From an uncultured Bacteroidia bacterium (GTDB lineage: Bacteria; Bacteroidota; Bacteroidia; NS11-12g; UBA955), in contig CALSSY010000006.1 in the NCBI GenBank assembly GCA_943789135.1, positions 50,507-114,506 of the forward strand: DNA of 64,000 nucleotides, read 5' to 3'. The position numbers and the translations under genes were made by a program. A model generated the notes under the pieces. It worked only from the letters and a program-made list of their open reading frames with translations, searched no databases and was not told the origin of the DNA. Below, piece by piece: positions 56,018-64,000 of this stretch. Positions within the stretch are counted from its first letter, which is position 1. The number at the start of each line of letters is the position of its first letter.

Positions 56018-57307
56018 TTATGATACTTGGTCTTGACTCAATTTTAATAATCGACTGAATGACTTATCACTGGGATTTTCAAAAATCTCAAGTTCGAAAT
56101 CTTTTACTGAGGCAAATACATGATCGAATATATCCGATTGTATATTTTCAAATTCTACCCAAGCCTTTATTTTGGAGAAACAATAAATTTCCATCGGTAC
56201 ACCATTTTCACTTGGTGAAAGCTGACGCACCAAAAGGGTCATTTCTTTATTGATATCCATTCTTTCGTGCAAGTAATTTCGCAAATACATCCGGAATAAT
56301 CCTAAATTGGTTAGGTTTCGTGTGACGCCTTTTCCTTCCTTTTGAACCTTCTCGTTATGTTGATTGATTTCCGCTAATTTCTCGGTGATATAAGAACTCA
56401 AAAGAGGATGTTTGCAGAATCTATCTATCATTTCTTGAGATGCGAACTGAACACTGTGTTGGGATATGGTAACCGAACGCTTGATTCTCCGGCCTTCGGA
56501 CTCTTCCATTCCTCTCCAGTTTTTAAAGGCATCTGCCGTAAAAGCTGATGTTGGAACAGTGGTATAGGTATTGTCAAAGTTTCGAACTTTCACGCTTACC
56601 AGGTTAATATCCATAACGGTACCATCGGCCCCATATTTAGAAAACTCGATCCAATCACCGTTTCGCAACATATCCGAGGAACTAATCCGCACTGAAGCTG
56701 CTAATCCCGCTAGGGTATCTTTAAAAATCAATAAAAGTGCCGCACTCATTGCACCGACAGCGGTGAATAAACTTAATATAGAACGATCTGTAATTATTGA
56801 AATGGCAATGAGAACAGCAAGAATATTAACCACAATACTACCGACTTGAACATATGCAGCAATTGGCTTATCCTTAAAAGCATCTGTTCCCAATAAAACA
56901 CTTTTAACAAACTTTAGAACCGATTGAATAAACTGATTCACCGTAACAATCATGAGTAGCCCTATGATGGTTTGTGCAGGATCCACAATCGTATCAAAAC
57001 CATGCAATACAACAGGCATGGACAACATGGCGAATATTAAAGGAATAATTCGTGTTAGATATTTGAATGTTTGATTTTCAACCAATGTATCCAGTAAAGG
57101 TTGATGCACCCTTTCAGAATACGCCCTTATTGAGGTTTGAACAATTCGTCTCGATATGAATGCAATGGCCCATACCAATATCAACATCACACCCAATAAG
57201 AAAAATAACTTCACCCACATTGCCTTTTCCTCTGATACCCCAATTTGAAGTAACCATTGGTATACCCATTGAGCTAATTTTTGTTCTATGTTAAAGGTAT
57301 TCTGCAT
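56018..57307 (-). CDS. MscS-family mechanosensitive channel (YbdG-like)
   Basis: 429 aa from ATG 57307; the frame extends to a TTG at 57325, which is less likely. Membrane helices occupy the first 170 residues; the pore-lining stretch ITDRSILSLFTAVGAMSAALLLIF is followed by RNGDWIEFSKYGADGTV and the MscS beta-domain (VRNFDNTYTTVPTSAF). The extended C-terminal domain fits the YbdG branch, which acts in osmotic downshift. Divergent from the S41 protease gene; 96 bp between starts. Confidence 0.88.
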   Translation of the reverse strand: MQNTFNIEQKLAQWVYQWLLQIGVSEEKAMWVKLFFLLGVMLILVWAIAFISRRIVQTSIRAYSERVHQPLLDTLVENQTFKYLTRIIPLIFAMLSMPVVLHGFDTIVDPAQTIIGLLMIVTVNQFIQSVLKFVKSVLLGTDAFKDKPIAAYVQVGSIVVNILAVLIAISIITDRSILSLFTAVGAMSAALLLIFKDTLAGLAASVRISSSDMLRNGDWIEFSKYGADGTVMDINLVSVKVRNFDNTYTTVPTSAFTADAFKNWRGMEESEGRRIKRSVTISQHSVQFASQEMIDRFCKHPLLSSYITEKLAEINQHNEKVQKEGKGVTRNLTNLGLFRMYLRNYLHERMDINKEMTLLVRQLSPSENGVPMEIYCFSKIKAWVEFENIQSDIFDHVFASVKDFELEIFENPSDKSFSRLLKLSQDQVS

Positions 57308-57392
57308 GTACACAAAGGTAATCAAGCAGAATTAATATGTATAAAATCTCTCCTTTTATCGATAGAGTTACATGCAATACCTATCGAAAGTG

Positions 57393-57400
57393 TATTTTTG
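57393..57400 (+). promoter_or_regulatory. -7 promoter element TATTTTTG of the S41 protease gene
   Basis: Exact TAnnTTTG match; the likely GTG start at 57404 follows three bases later. Confidence 0.5.
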
Positions 57401-57403
57401 TTT

Positions 57404-58999
57404 GTGCGCATTTATATTCCTAAATCTATCTTGTTTGTTTGCATTCTTCTGTTAACCCTAACCGGATTCAGATATGGAAATGACTTATTTGAATTCAGTA
57501 AGCACTTGGAAATATTTTCAAATGTTTACAAGACCGTACAGGAAGAATATGTTGAAGAAGTGCCCGCATCTGAAATGGCTCAGCACGCAATCAAAAGTAT
57601 GCTGACAAAACTAGATCCTTACACCGTTTTCTATTCGGAATACCAAGCCGAAGAAGCTCTAATTGAAAGGCAAGGAGAATATGGGGGTGTTGGTTGTAGA
57701 GTTGTAATTAAAAATCACTTCCCAATGGTACTCGAAATCGAAAAAGGTTATGGTTTTGACAAAGCCGATATCAAACGTGGCGATTTCATTTTAAAAGCAG
57801 GCGATATAGATTTATTTGATAGGCCAATTGATGAAATGATGCAATATTTCCGAGGCGCTCCTAACACGCAATTCAATGTTACGTTATTAAGAAATAATGA
57901 CACCTTAATCAAAACCGTAACGCGAAGTCATATTGAGCAAAAGTCCGTTTCCTATCAAGGAGTTTTCGATAATAAATTTGGATATATAAAGCTGGATGAA
58001 TTTGGACGGGATTGTGCCCAAGAAATTGCCCAAGCACTTAAAAATCAAATTGACAGCCATAAAATACAAGGCCTCGTTCTTGATCTCCGAAATAACGGAG
58101 GGGGTCTACTCGACCAAGCGGTGGAAATCGTCGGGTTGTTTGTACCTAAAAACACGCTGATCGTAAGTTTAAAAGGAGCACATCGCAAAGGGAATCAACT
58201 TTGGCGAACCCCAAATGAGCCATTGGCCCCATCTTTACCCGTCGTTGTACTTGTCAATGAATCCTCAGCATCCGCATCAGAAGTAGTAAGTGGAAGTCTT
58301 CAAGATTTGGATCGCGCGTTGATTATGGGTTCACCTAGTTTCGGCAAAGGATTGGTTCAAAACTATAAGAATCTTCCGTATCGAACTCAAATGAAAATCA
58401 CCACGGCGCGCTACCATATTCCATCTGGACGTTGCATCCAAAAAATAGATTACCGACATATATCAAATGATTCAAAACAAGCTTTCAAAACCAAAAATGG
58501 AAGAACCGTTTTTGACGGCGAAGGAGTACATCCAGATGTAAATATCAATAAATCTGAATCCTTAGATCTATTAAATTGGATGAAACGAGAATTGATAATT
58601 TTCGACTATGCCAATCTAAAGGAACTTTTTTGGAAACCGAGCAAATCCGAAAATTCATTTGAACTTTTAAGCGATTTTGCCAATTATGCGAGTAAAGACG
58701 GATCCAAGAAACTATCACAGTCCATTACCAAACTCATTACAAATAGCTCTGATTCTAGTATTTTTAAACAATTGAATTTCTTTGAAATTAAAACAAGCGC
58801 AATTGAAAACTGGATTAGCCAAGATATAAAAAACAACCAAGAATGGTACTTGTTTGAAATTCGTCAAGCCCTATTCCAAAGATGGTTCGATAAATCCAAA
58901 TTTCATGAAATAATGCTCACTAAGGATCCTATAATTAGCAGAGCTAAATCTTTTTTAAACAGTCCCAACCGGATTAACAAAATAATCAATCCAAAGTAG
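57404..58999 (+). CDS. C-terminal processing protease (S41 family)
   Basis: 531 aa from GTG 57404; the upstream part of the frame (from 57281) has no typical leader and is doubtful. An N-terminal membrane helix (KSILFVCILLLTLTGF) anchors it in the inner membrane facing the periplasm. A PDZ domain (about 90-165) with GEYGGVGCRV binds the substrate C-terminus. The catalytic Ser290 in SSASASE and Lys315 in SFGKGLVQ are 25 residues apart, as in CtpA. Such enzymes trim or degrade periplasmic proteins. Divergent from the MscS gene and first in a rightward run of genes. Confidence 0.85.
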   Translation: MRIYIPKSILFVCILLLTLTGFRYGNDLFEFSKHLEIFSNVYKTVQEEYVEEVPASEMAQHAIKSMLTKLDPYTVFYSEYQAEEALIERQGEYGGVGCRVVIKNHFPMVLEIEKGYGFDKADIKRGDFILKAGDIDLFDRPIDEMMQYFRGAPNTQFNVTLLRNNDTLIKTVTRSHIEQKSVSYQGVFDNKFGYIKLDEFGRDCAQEIAQALKNQIDSHKIQGLVLDLRNNGGGLLDQAVEIVGLFVPKNTLIVSLKGAHRKGNQLWRTPNEPLAPSLPVVVLVNESSASASEVVSGSLQDLDRALIMGSPSFGKGLVQNYKNLPYRTQMKITTARYHIPSGRCIQKIDYRHISNDSKQAFKTKNGRTVFDGEGVHPDVNINKSESLDLLNWMKRELIIFDYANLKELFWKPSKSENSFELLSDFANYASKDGSKKLSQSITKLITNSSDSSIFKQLNFFEIKTSAIENWISQDIKNNQEWYLFEIRQALFQRWFDKSKFHEIMLTKDPIISRAKSFLNSPNRINKIINPK

Positions 59000-59011
59000 G
59001 GAGCCTTTTAT

Positions 59012-59863
59012 ATGATACTCATTGTTAGTTTATTATTGATTGGTTCCATTGGTGGATTTCTTGCTGGAATTATGGGTGTTGGTGGAGGACTCATTTTCAT
59101 CCCTGTTTTAACCTATTTATTCTCTCAATTTCCTGAAATTACCAATGAGGAAGCCGTTAGGTTTACACTCGCCAATTCAATTGCACTTGTATTTGCCTCA
59201 GGTTTATCGGGAATTTACAGACAAGTAAAAATGGGGATTTACAACTTCAAAAAAAGCTTGAATGTTGGGCTTCCAGGGGCGGTTGCCGCTGCCACTATGA
59301 GTTATGCGATTCAACATGGGAATTGGTATAATCACAATCGTTTTTCTTGGGTTTTCTTGGGATTTTTACTCCTATCTATTGGGAATATGATCTTCAAAAA
59401 AGAAACCGATGATTCTATTGAACTCCCTGAAAATAACTCTTTTTTTCTGCGATTAATGGTGGGATTAACCGCAGGTATGGTTGTTTCATTAAGTGGATTG
59501 GGCGGAGGAATTATAATGGTACCTCTTTTCAGAATGGTTTTAAAACTACCTGTGAAAAAAGCAACTGCACTTTCCTTAAGTGTTGTTCCCTTACTGTCTA
59601 TTTTTCCAATTTTACAATATTTAAACGTATCAAACGCACCCATTTTAAAGGATGCAACGTTAAATGCATTAAATTCTATTAATTTATTTCAAACACAATA
59701 CATCGTTTGGTGGTTTTATATACCCATGGCAGTTGGAGTGGTAGTTTTCTCATCTTTTGGACAAAAAACCGCATTAAAAACGCCCACGCCAATCATCCGA
59801 TTTATATTTGCGTTATTATCCAGTATCATTTTAATCAAAACTATATATGAATTACTTCAATAA
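59012..59863 (+). CDS. sulfite exporter TauE/SafE-family permease
   Basis: 283 aa with about eight membrane helices in two halves. The N-terminal IMGVGGGLIFIP and mid-protein GLGGGIIMVP are the duplicated TauE/SafE signature. The family moves sulfonates, sulfite or similar anions; substrate here unknown. Starts 12 bp after the S41 gene and its end overlaps the next gene by 17 bp. Confidence 0.85.
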   Translation: MILIVSLLLIGSIGGFLAGIMGVGGGLIFIPVLTYLFSQFPEITNEEAVRFTLANSIALVFASGLSGIYRQVKMGIYNFKKSLNVGLPGAVAAATMSYAIQHGNWYNHNRFSWVFLGFLLLSIGNMIFKKETDDSIELPENNSFFLRLMVGLTAGMVVSLSGLGGGIIMVPLFRMVLKLPVKKATALSLSVVPLLSIFPILQYLNVSNAPILKDATLNALNSINLFQTQYIVWWFYIPMAVGVVVFSSFGQKTALKTPTPIIRFIFALLSSIILIKTIYELLQ

Positions 59864-61556
59864 AATATCCATCTTCAGCCTATTTATATCCTTGGGATCC
59901 ATGCTGTCCGCACAAATTCCAAATGGATTCACTAAGGAACAATGGGAGTCGATGCAAAGGCTTAAATCGCATGTATCCTATTTGGCTTCTGATGAACTTC
60001 AAGGCAGACAAACGGGTTCACCAGGGGAAATGTTGAGTGCTACCTATATAGCCAATGAGTTTAAAAAGAATGGACTCAAATTGTGGGGGAATAATGGATT
60101 TCAAGAGTTTACCATGACCCAATTCAGGATTGCATCGGATGAATGTATCATGCAGTTAAATCCAATGGGTGGAAGTCGCGATCCCGAACCTTTTGAAATG
60201 AACGTTGATTTTTACCCACTTTCACAAACGGCCGATTTAGACAGCGTCACCGCCGAAGTTATTGACGTGGGTTATGGAATCATCGCGGATAAATTAAATA
60301 AAAACGAATTCGAAGGCGAAGAAGTAAAAGGGAAAATCGCAGCCATCAGATTGGGTTATTTCGGCAAATCCGACAATCCTCATAGCGATGTGGCGCAATT
60401 TGCAGACATCAATACCAAAGTTGAAAATGCCATTCGTTACGGTGCTGTTGGAGTTATTTTTTTTAGAAACGATACCAATGAAGCAGCTCCTAGTGGGAAA
60501 TTGGATAGAAACGTAAAGCCCAGTAAAATTCCAGTATTCTATTTTGCCAAATCAAGACCATTGCCTCGTGGACTTACAGTGACTATGAAAAGCAAGGTTG
60601 TATCCCCTCAAGTAAAAGGACACAATGTAATTGGTTTCAAAAATAACCACCGTAAAAAAACCGTAATCATTTGCGCACATCACGACCATATTGGTTTCAA
60701 CGAATACGACAATAGCCGTTATAAAGGCCCTCAAGCCATTCACAATGGTGCCGATGACAATGCTTCAGGTGTCGCTGCCATGATTGAATTATCCAAACAA
60801 TTGAACAAATGGGGACTTCGAAAAAACAACTATTTATTCATTGCCTTTAGCGGTGAAGAACTTGGTTTATTAGGATCTAAATATTTCACCAAGAATCCAT
60901 TAATTCCATTAGACAAAATCAATTACGTTGTTAATATTGATATGTTGGGGCGCATAGATTCCACGAAAAAAACATTAACAATTAACGGAGTAGGTACCTC
61001 AAATACGTGGATGGAAATCTTAAAGAAATTGGAAACCGATACTCAAAATATTAAAATTGCCACTACCGAAAGTGGACTAGGCCCTTCGGACCATGCCAGT
61101 TTCTATTTAGAAAACATTCCCGTTTTGCACTTTTTCTCAGGGCAGCACCGTGATTATCACACACCCGACGACGATGAAGATCGCATCAACTATCAAGGAA
61201 TGTACCACAGCATTCAAGCCATCAAACAAATGGTTTGTCACACCAAAAAGAAAAAACTAGACTTCGTTAAAACCAAAGATATTTCTCCAGGTAAAATGCG
61301 ATTCAAAGTTACTCTCGGAGTAATGCCCGATTATTCTTTCTCCGGCGAGGGTATGCGCATAGATGGGGTTACTCCTGAAAGACCCGCCGCTGCTGCTGGC
61401 TTGCAACGAGACGACGTAGTAATCCAAATGGGTGATTTCCCCGTAAAAGACATGATGGGTTATATGTCGGCTCTGGGCAAATTCAACAAAGGAGATACCA
61501 TTCCAGTAACCGTTATTAGAAATAAGGGTACATATACCGTAAACGTAACATTCTAA
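59847..61556 (+). CDS. M28-family metallopeptidase with PA and PDZ domains
   Basis: 569 aa. Signal peptide MNYFNKISIFSLFISLGSMLSAQ. A PA domain (about 130-250) sits ahead of the M28 zinc peptidase core: H278/D280 in AHHDHIG, D303 in NGADDNASG, E337 in SGEELG, D365 in NIDMLG and H438 region in DYHTPDD. A PDZ domain (about 485-569) follows. Such enzymes act as aminopeptidases on exported peptides. Starts inside the end of the TauE gene; the stop shares one base with metF. Confidence 0.85.
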   Translation: MNYFNKISIFSLFISLGSMLSAQIPNGFTKEQWESMQRLKSHVSYLASDELQGRQTGSPGEMLSATYIANEFKKNGLKLWGNNGFQEFTMTQFRIASDECIMQLNPMGGSRDPEPFEMNVDFYPLSQTADLDSVTAEVIDVGYGIIADKLNKNEFEGEEVKGKIAAIRLGYFGKSDNPHSDVAQFADINTKVENAIRYGAVGVIFFRNDTNEAAPSGKLDRNVKPSKIPVFYFAKSRPLPRGLTVTMKSKVVSPQVKGHNVIGFKNNHRKKTVIICAHHDHIGFNEYDNSRYKGPQAIHNGADDNASGVAAMIELSKQLNKWGLRKNNYLFIAFSGEELGLLGSKYFTKNPLIPLDKINYVVNIDMLGRIDSTKKTLTINGVGTSNTWMEILKKLETDTQNIKIATTESGLGPSDHASFYLENIPVLHFFSGQHRDYHTPDDDEDRINYQGMYHSIQAIKQMVCHTKKKKLDFVKTKDISPGKMRFKVTLGVMPDYSFSGEGMRIDGVTPERPAAAAGLQRDDVVIQMGDFPVKDMMGYMSALGKFNKGDTIPVTVIRNKGTYTVNVTF

Positions 61557-62509
61557 TGAAAATAACAGAACACATTTCGCAGAGAAAAGGAACTTTATTT
61601 TCTTTTGAAATCCTACCTCCTTTAAAAGGTGAAGGTATACAGAGTATTTACGACGGCATTAATCCTCTTATGGAATTTGAGCCTTCGTTTATTGATGTTA
61701 CCTATCACAGAGAAGATTTTATTTTAAAAAGCCGTCCAGATGGCTCATTCGACCGTGTATCCACTCGCAAAAGACCCGGTACCGTTGCTATATGTGCTGC
61801 CATTCAAAATAAATTCCATGTTGATGCAGTACCGCATATTATTTGTGGAGGATTCACCCGTGACGATACGGAAACCGCATTAATAGAATTGAATTTCTTA
61901 GGCATTGATAATGTTTTGGCTTTGCGCGGCGATGCAAGAAAAGGCGATTTACACTTTACCCCTGAGAGTCACGGCAATAAAAACGCCCTGGACCTCATTC
62001 ATCAAGTAAAAAACATGAATTCAGGTGTTTATTTGGATGAAGAATTGAGCAACGCAGTAGAGAGTAGTTTTTGTATTGGAGCCGCTTGTTATCCGGAAAA
62101 GCACATGGATGCACCCAACCTGCAAAGTGATTTACGCTATCTAAAACGTAAAGTTGAAGCCGGTGCTGAATTTCTAGTAACTCAAATGTTTTTTGACAAT
62201 CAATATTACTTTGATTTCGTGAAGAAATGTAGAGAAAATGGAATCAATGTCCCCATAATTCCTGGAATCAAACCTTTGGCCACAAAAAAGCAGTTGAGTG
62301 TTCTACCTAAAATTTTCCATATAGACCTTCCCGATGCCTTGGTAAGTGCGGTTGAGTCTTGTAAAAACAACGAAGAAGTCAATCAAGTGGGAATAGAATG
62401 GGCCGCTCAGCAATGTAAAGAGCTAATGGCACAAGACGTTCCTGTTTTGCATTTTTACACGATGGGAAAATCACATCAAACCAAAGAAATCTGCAAACGC
62501 ATTTTTTAA
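61556..62509 (+). CDS. metF: methylenetetrahydrofolate reductase
   Basis: 317 aa, normal length. Reduces 5,10-methylene-THF to 5-methyl-THF for methionine synthesis. The N-terminal TLFSFEILPPLKGEG, IDVTYHREDF, HIICGGFTRDDTE (folate/FAD site), and VLALRGDARKGD with VTQMFFDNQYYF are characteristic. Its ATG overlaps the M28 stop by one base (TAATG). Four bp before rsgA. Confidence 0.93.
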   Translation: MKITEHISQRKGTLFSFEILPPLKGEGIQSIYDGINPLMEFEPSFIDVTYHREDFILKSRPDGSFDRVSTRKRPGTVAICAAIQNKFHVDAVPHIICGGFTRDDTETALIELNFLGIDNVLALRGDARKGDLHFTPESHGNKNALDLIHQVKNMNSGVYLDEELSNAVESSFCIGAACYPEKHMDAPNLQSDLRYLKRKVEAGAEFLVTQMFFDNQYYFDFVKKCRENGINVPIIPGIKPLATKKQLSVLPKIFHIDLPDALVSAVESCKNNEEVNQVGIEWAAQQCKELMAQDVPVLHFYTMGKSHQTKEICKRIF

Positions 62510-62513
62510 TATT

Positions 62514-63438
62514 ATGGAAGGAACCGTAACCAAATCAACCGGAAGCTGGTATATGGTTCGAACCGATGACGGGCATGTTTGGCAAGCCCGTACTCGAGGT
62601 AAAATGCGTTTACAAGGTCTCGACACCAGCAATCCGGTTGCTGTTGGCGATCGGGTTTTATTCGAAGAAGATACCAATTACGAAAACACCGCGAGCATTG
62701 TAGACGTTTACCCACGTAATAATTGGGTTGTACGCAAAGCCAACAAACTGAGTTCTAAGCGTCAGATTCTCGCTAGTAACTTAGATGCTGCCGTTTTGGT
62801 TGCCAGTATAATTTCACCAAGAACTTCCTTAGGTTTCATCGATCGCTTTTTAGTGGGTTGTGAAGCTTACCACGTTCCTTCAATTATTTTTCTGAATAAA
62901 GCCGATTTATTAGGTGACCAATTTGAATCGGTTAAAGAGGAAATATATAGAATTTATGAAAACGCCCACGTTGAAATATATTTCGGATCGGCATTATTAC
63001 CCGAATCCATTGACCTATTCAAAAAAAATACCAAGGGCAAACGTATTTTACTTGCCGGTCATTCTGGGGTTGGGAAATCTACGCTGATGAATGCACTTTA
63101 CCCCCGATTTCAATGCCCGAGTAGGTGTAATTTCTGATTACCATGCTAAAGGAAAACATACCACTACATTTGCAGAAATGTATACGACTCCAGATGGCAC
63201 ACAAATTATCGACACACCCGGTATTCGTGATTTTGGCGTTGTTGATATACCCTCGGAAGAATTACCTCACTATTTTCCGGAGTTCCGAAAGTTCATGAAA
63301 GCCTGTAGATTCAACAACTGCACCCACATACACGAACCAGATTGTGCGGTTTTATCTCAACTCAATGAAGGCAACATCCCCCAAGAACGTTATTACAGTT
63401 ATAGGAGCATCTTAAATAACGAAGATATATTTAAATAG
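62514..63438 (+). pseudogene. rsgA: ribosome small-subunit GTPase RsgA, single frameshift
   Basis: Circularly permuted GTPase that checks maturation of the 30S subunit. The first frame (62514-63137) has an OB domain, G4 NKADLL and G1 GHSGVGKST. After LMNAL it is lost: an extra T in GCACTTTACC (about 63097-63100) puts the rest in another frame. The second frame (to 63438) continues with PDFNARVG, G3 DTPGIRDFG and the zinc motif CRFNNCTHIHEPDC. Removing one T restores an intact protein of about 307 aa, the usual size. RsgA is rarely lost, so an artefact is the most likely cause. Confidence 0.9.
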
Positions 63439-63453
63439 TACATTCGTAAATAC

Positions 63454-64000
63454 GTGACTTTTCATAGAAAATACATACAAAAATTTATTCTGCTTATTGT
63501 ACTATTTGGCAGTTTCAATGCCTGCATCAAACAGCCTGAATTCGTTCAAAATGCCCAATTAGAATTTTCAACTGATACCATTTACTTTGATACCATTTTC
63601 ACACGACAACCTCAAACAGGTACTTATCCGATTTCGGTAACGAAGTTACTAAGCGTTAAAAACAACCAAGATTTCTGGGTAAAAGCAAACTTTAAGGTTG
63701 CGGGAGGCGAACTATCCCCCTTTCGCATAAATATCGACGGTATTTCGGGTAATGAAATTAAGGAATTAGAAATTGCGCCAAATGATAGTGCATTTGTTTT
63801 TATCCAATGCAAATTAGAAGCCAATAACGAAACCCAACCCTTATTAGTTATGGACTCCATTTATGCAGAAGTAGGAAACCAGCAATCCAAGCTAATACTA
63901 GCGGCATATGGATGGGATGCACATTATGTCAAAGACAGTATATTGCCAAACAACACGATTTGGAACGATAAAACCAAACCTTATGTGATTATAGACGGTG
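63454..64000 (+). CDS. lipoprotein of unknown function, 3' end outside window
   Basis: Starts at GTG 63454 (VTFHRKYIQKFILLIVLFGS); no ATG fits. The signal ends FNAC, with the Cys at residue 25 as lipid site. The mature part has repeated short strands (STDTIYFDTIFT, FRINIDGISG, SAFVFIQCKL, LILAAYGWDAHY) as in an Ig-like family often found in Bacteroidota lipoproteins. 182 codons are seen before the edge. It follows rsgA by 15 bp and may share its transcript. Confidence 0.7.
   Translation, partial: MTFHRKYIQKFILLIVLFGSFNACIKQPEFVQNAQLEFSTDTIYFDTIFTRQPQTGTYPISVTKLLSVKNNQDFWVKANFKVAGGELSPFRINIDGISGNEIKELEIAPNDSAFVFIQCKLEANNETQPLLVMDSIYAEVGNQQSKLILAAYGWDAHYVKDSILPNNTIWNDKTKPYVIIDG

Noticed and set aside
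1..64000. CRISPR array or insertion sequence
   Set aside because: No short regularly spaced repeats and no transposase-like reading frame were seen in the window.

Overview
The window reads as a piece of a chromosome from a Bacteroidota bacterium, most likely in or near the Flavobacteriia or a related gliding/marine-freshwater lineage. Evidence: at least eight large secreted proteins end in a type IX secretion (T9SS) C-terminal sorting domain, promoters match the Bacteroidota TAnnTTTG -7 element, the tmRNA encodes the tag GENNYALAA, and there are lycopene cyclase, DUF4468-like, WG-repeat and PKD/beta-helix surface proteins. There is no CRISPR array, transposase or intact prophage.

Layout. 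1-1.3 kb: a partial lycopene cyclase (-). 1.5-13.3 kb: four consecutive T9SS cargo genes (+). 13.3-16.8 kb: a small accessory patch with a CxxC mini-protein, two tandem lipoprotein paralogues that share a perfect 142-bp leader repeat, an orphan DUF5681 protein and a DUF4468-like protein. 16.9-17.2 kb: tmRNA (-). 17.3-29.2 kb: a leftward surface-sugar locus. It holds LegB, LegC, NeuD/LegH (frameshifted), LegI/NeuB, LegG/NeuC, PtmE-like, LegF/NeuA, a Wzx flippase, a GNGPS-motif candidate glycosyltransferase, a methyltransferase, WecB and an HD hydrolase. Together these describe synthesis, CMP activation, export and possible transfer of a legionaminic-acid-type nonulosonic acid. 29.4-37.1 kb: a WG-repeat protein, a lipoprotein and an ECF sigma factor driven from twin divergent promoters, a fused anti-sigma/beta-barrel-like protein, a frameshifted GH16 glucanase and tRNA-Arg(CCG).

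37.2-51.4 kb: an Asp-box T9SS protein, DUF2461, an aldo/keto reductase, a three-gene lysine catabolic operon (saccharopine dehydrogenase, 2-oxoadipate dioxygenase, aminoadipate-semialdehyde dehydrogenase), a thioredoxin-like protein, a T9SS protein, an Omp85-type protein, and a racemase-GNAT-sodium symporter operon. 51.5-55.9 kb: a frameshifted paralogue of the 8.9-kb beta-helix/PKD protein. 56-64 kb: a YbdG-like MscS channel, then a rightward run of S41 protease, TauE/SafE permease, M28-PDZ peptidase, MetF, RsgA (frameshifted) and a partial lipoprotein.

Six single-base indels break four otherwise well conserved genes (neuD, the GH16 gene, the beta-helix paralogue, rsgA). Most lie in or next to short homopolymers, so sequencing or assembly error is at least as likely as real decay. 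The most interesting signals are the nonulosonic acid locus with its candidate transferase, the twin ECF promoters, the lysine operon with a palindromic operator candidate, and the duplicated lipoprotein leader.
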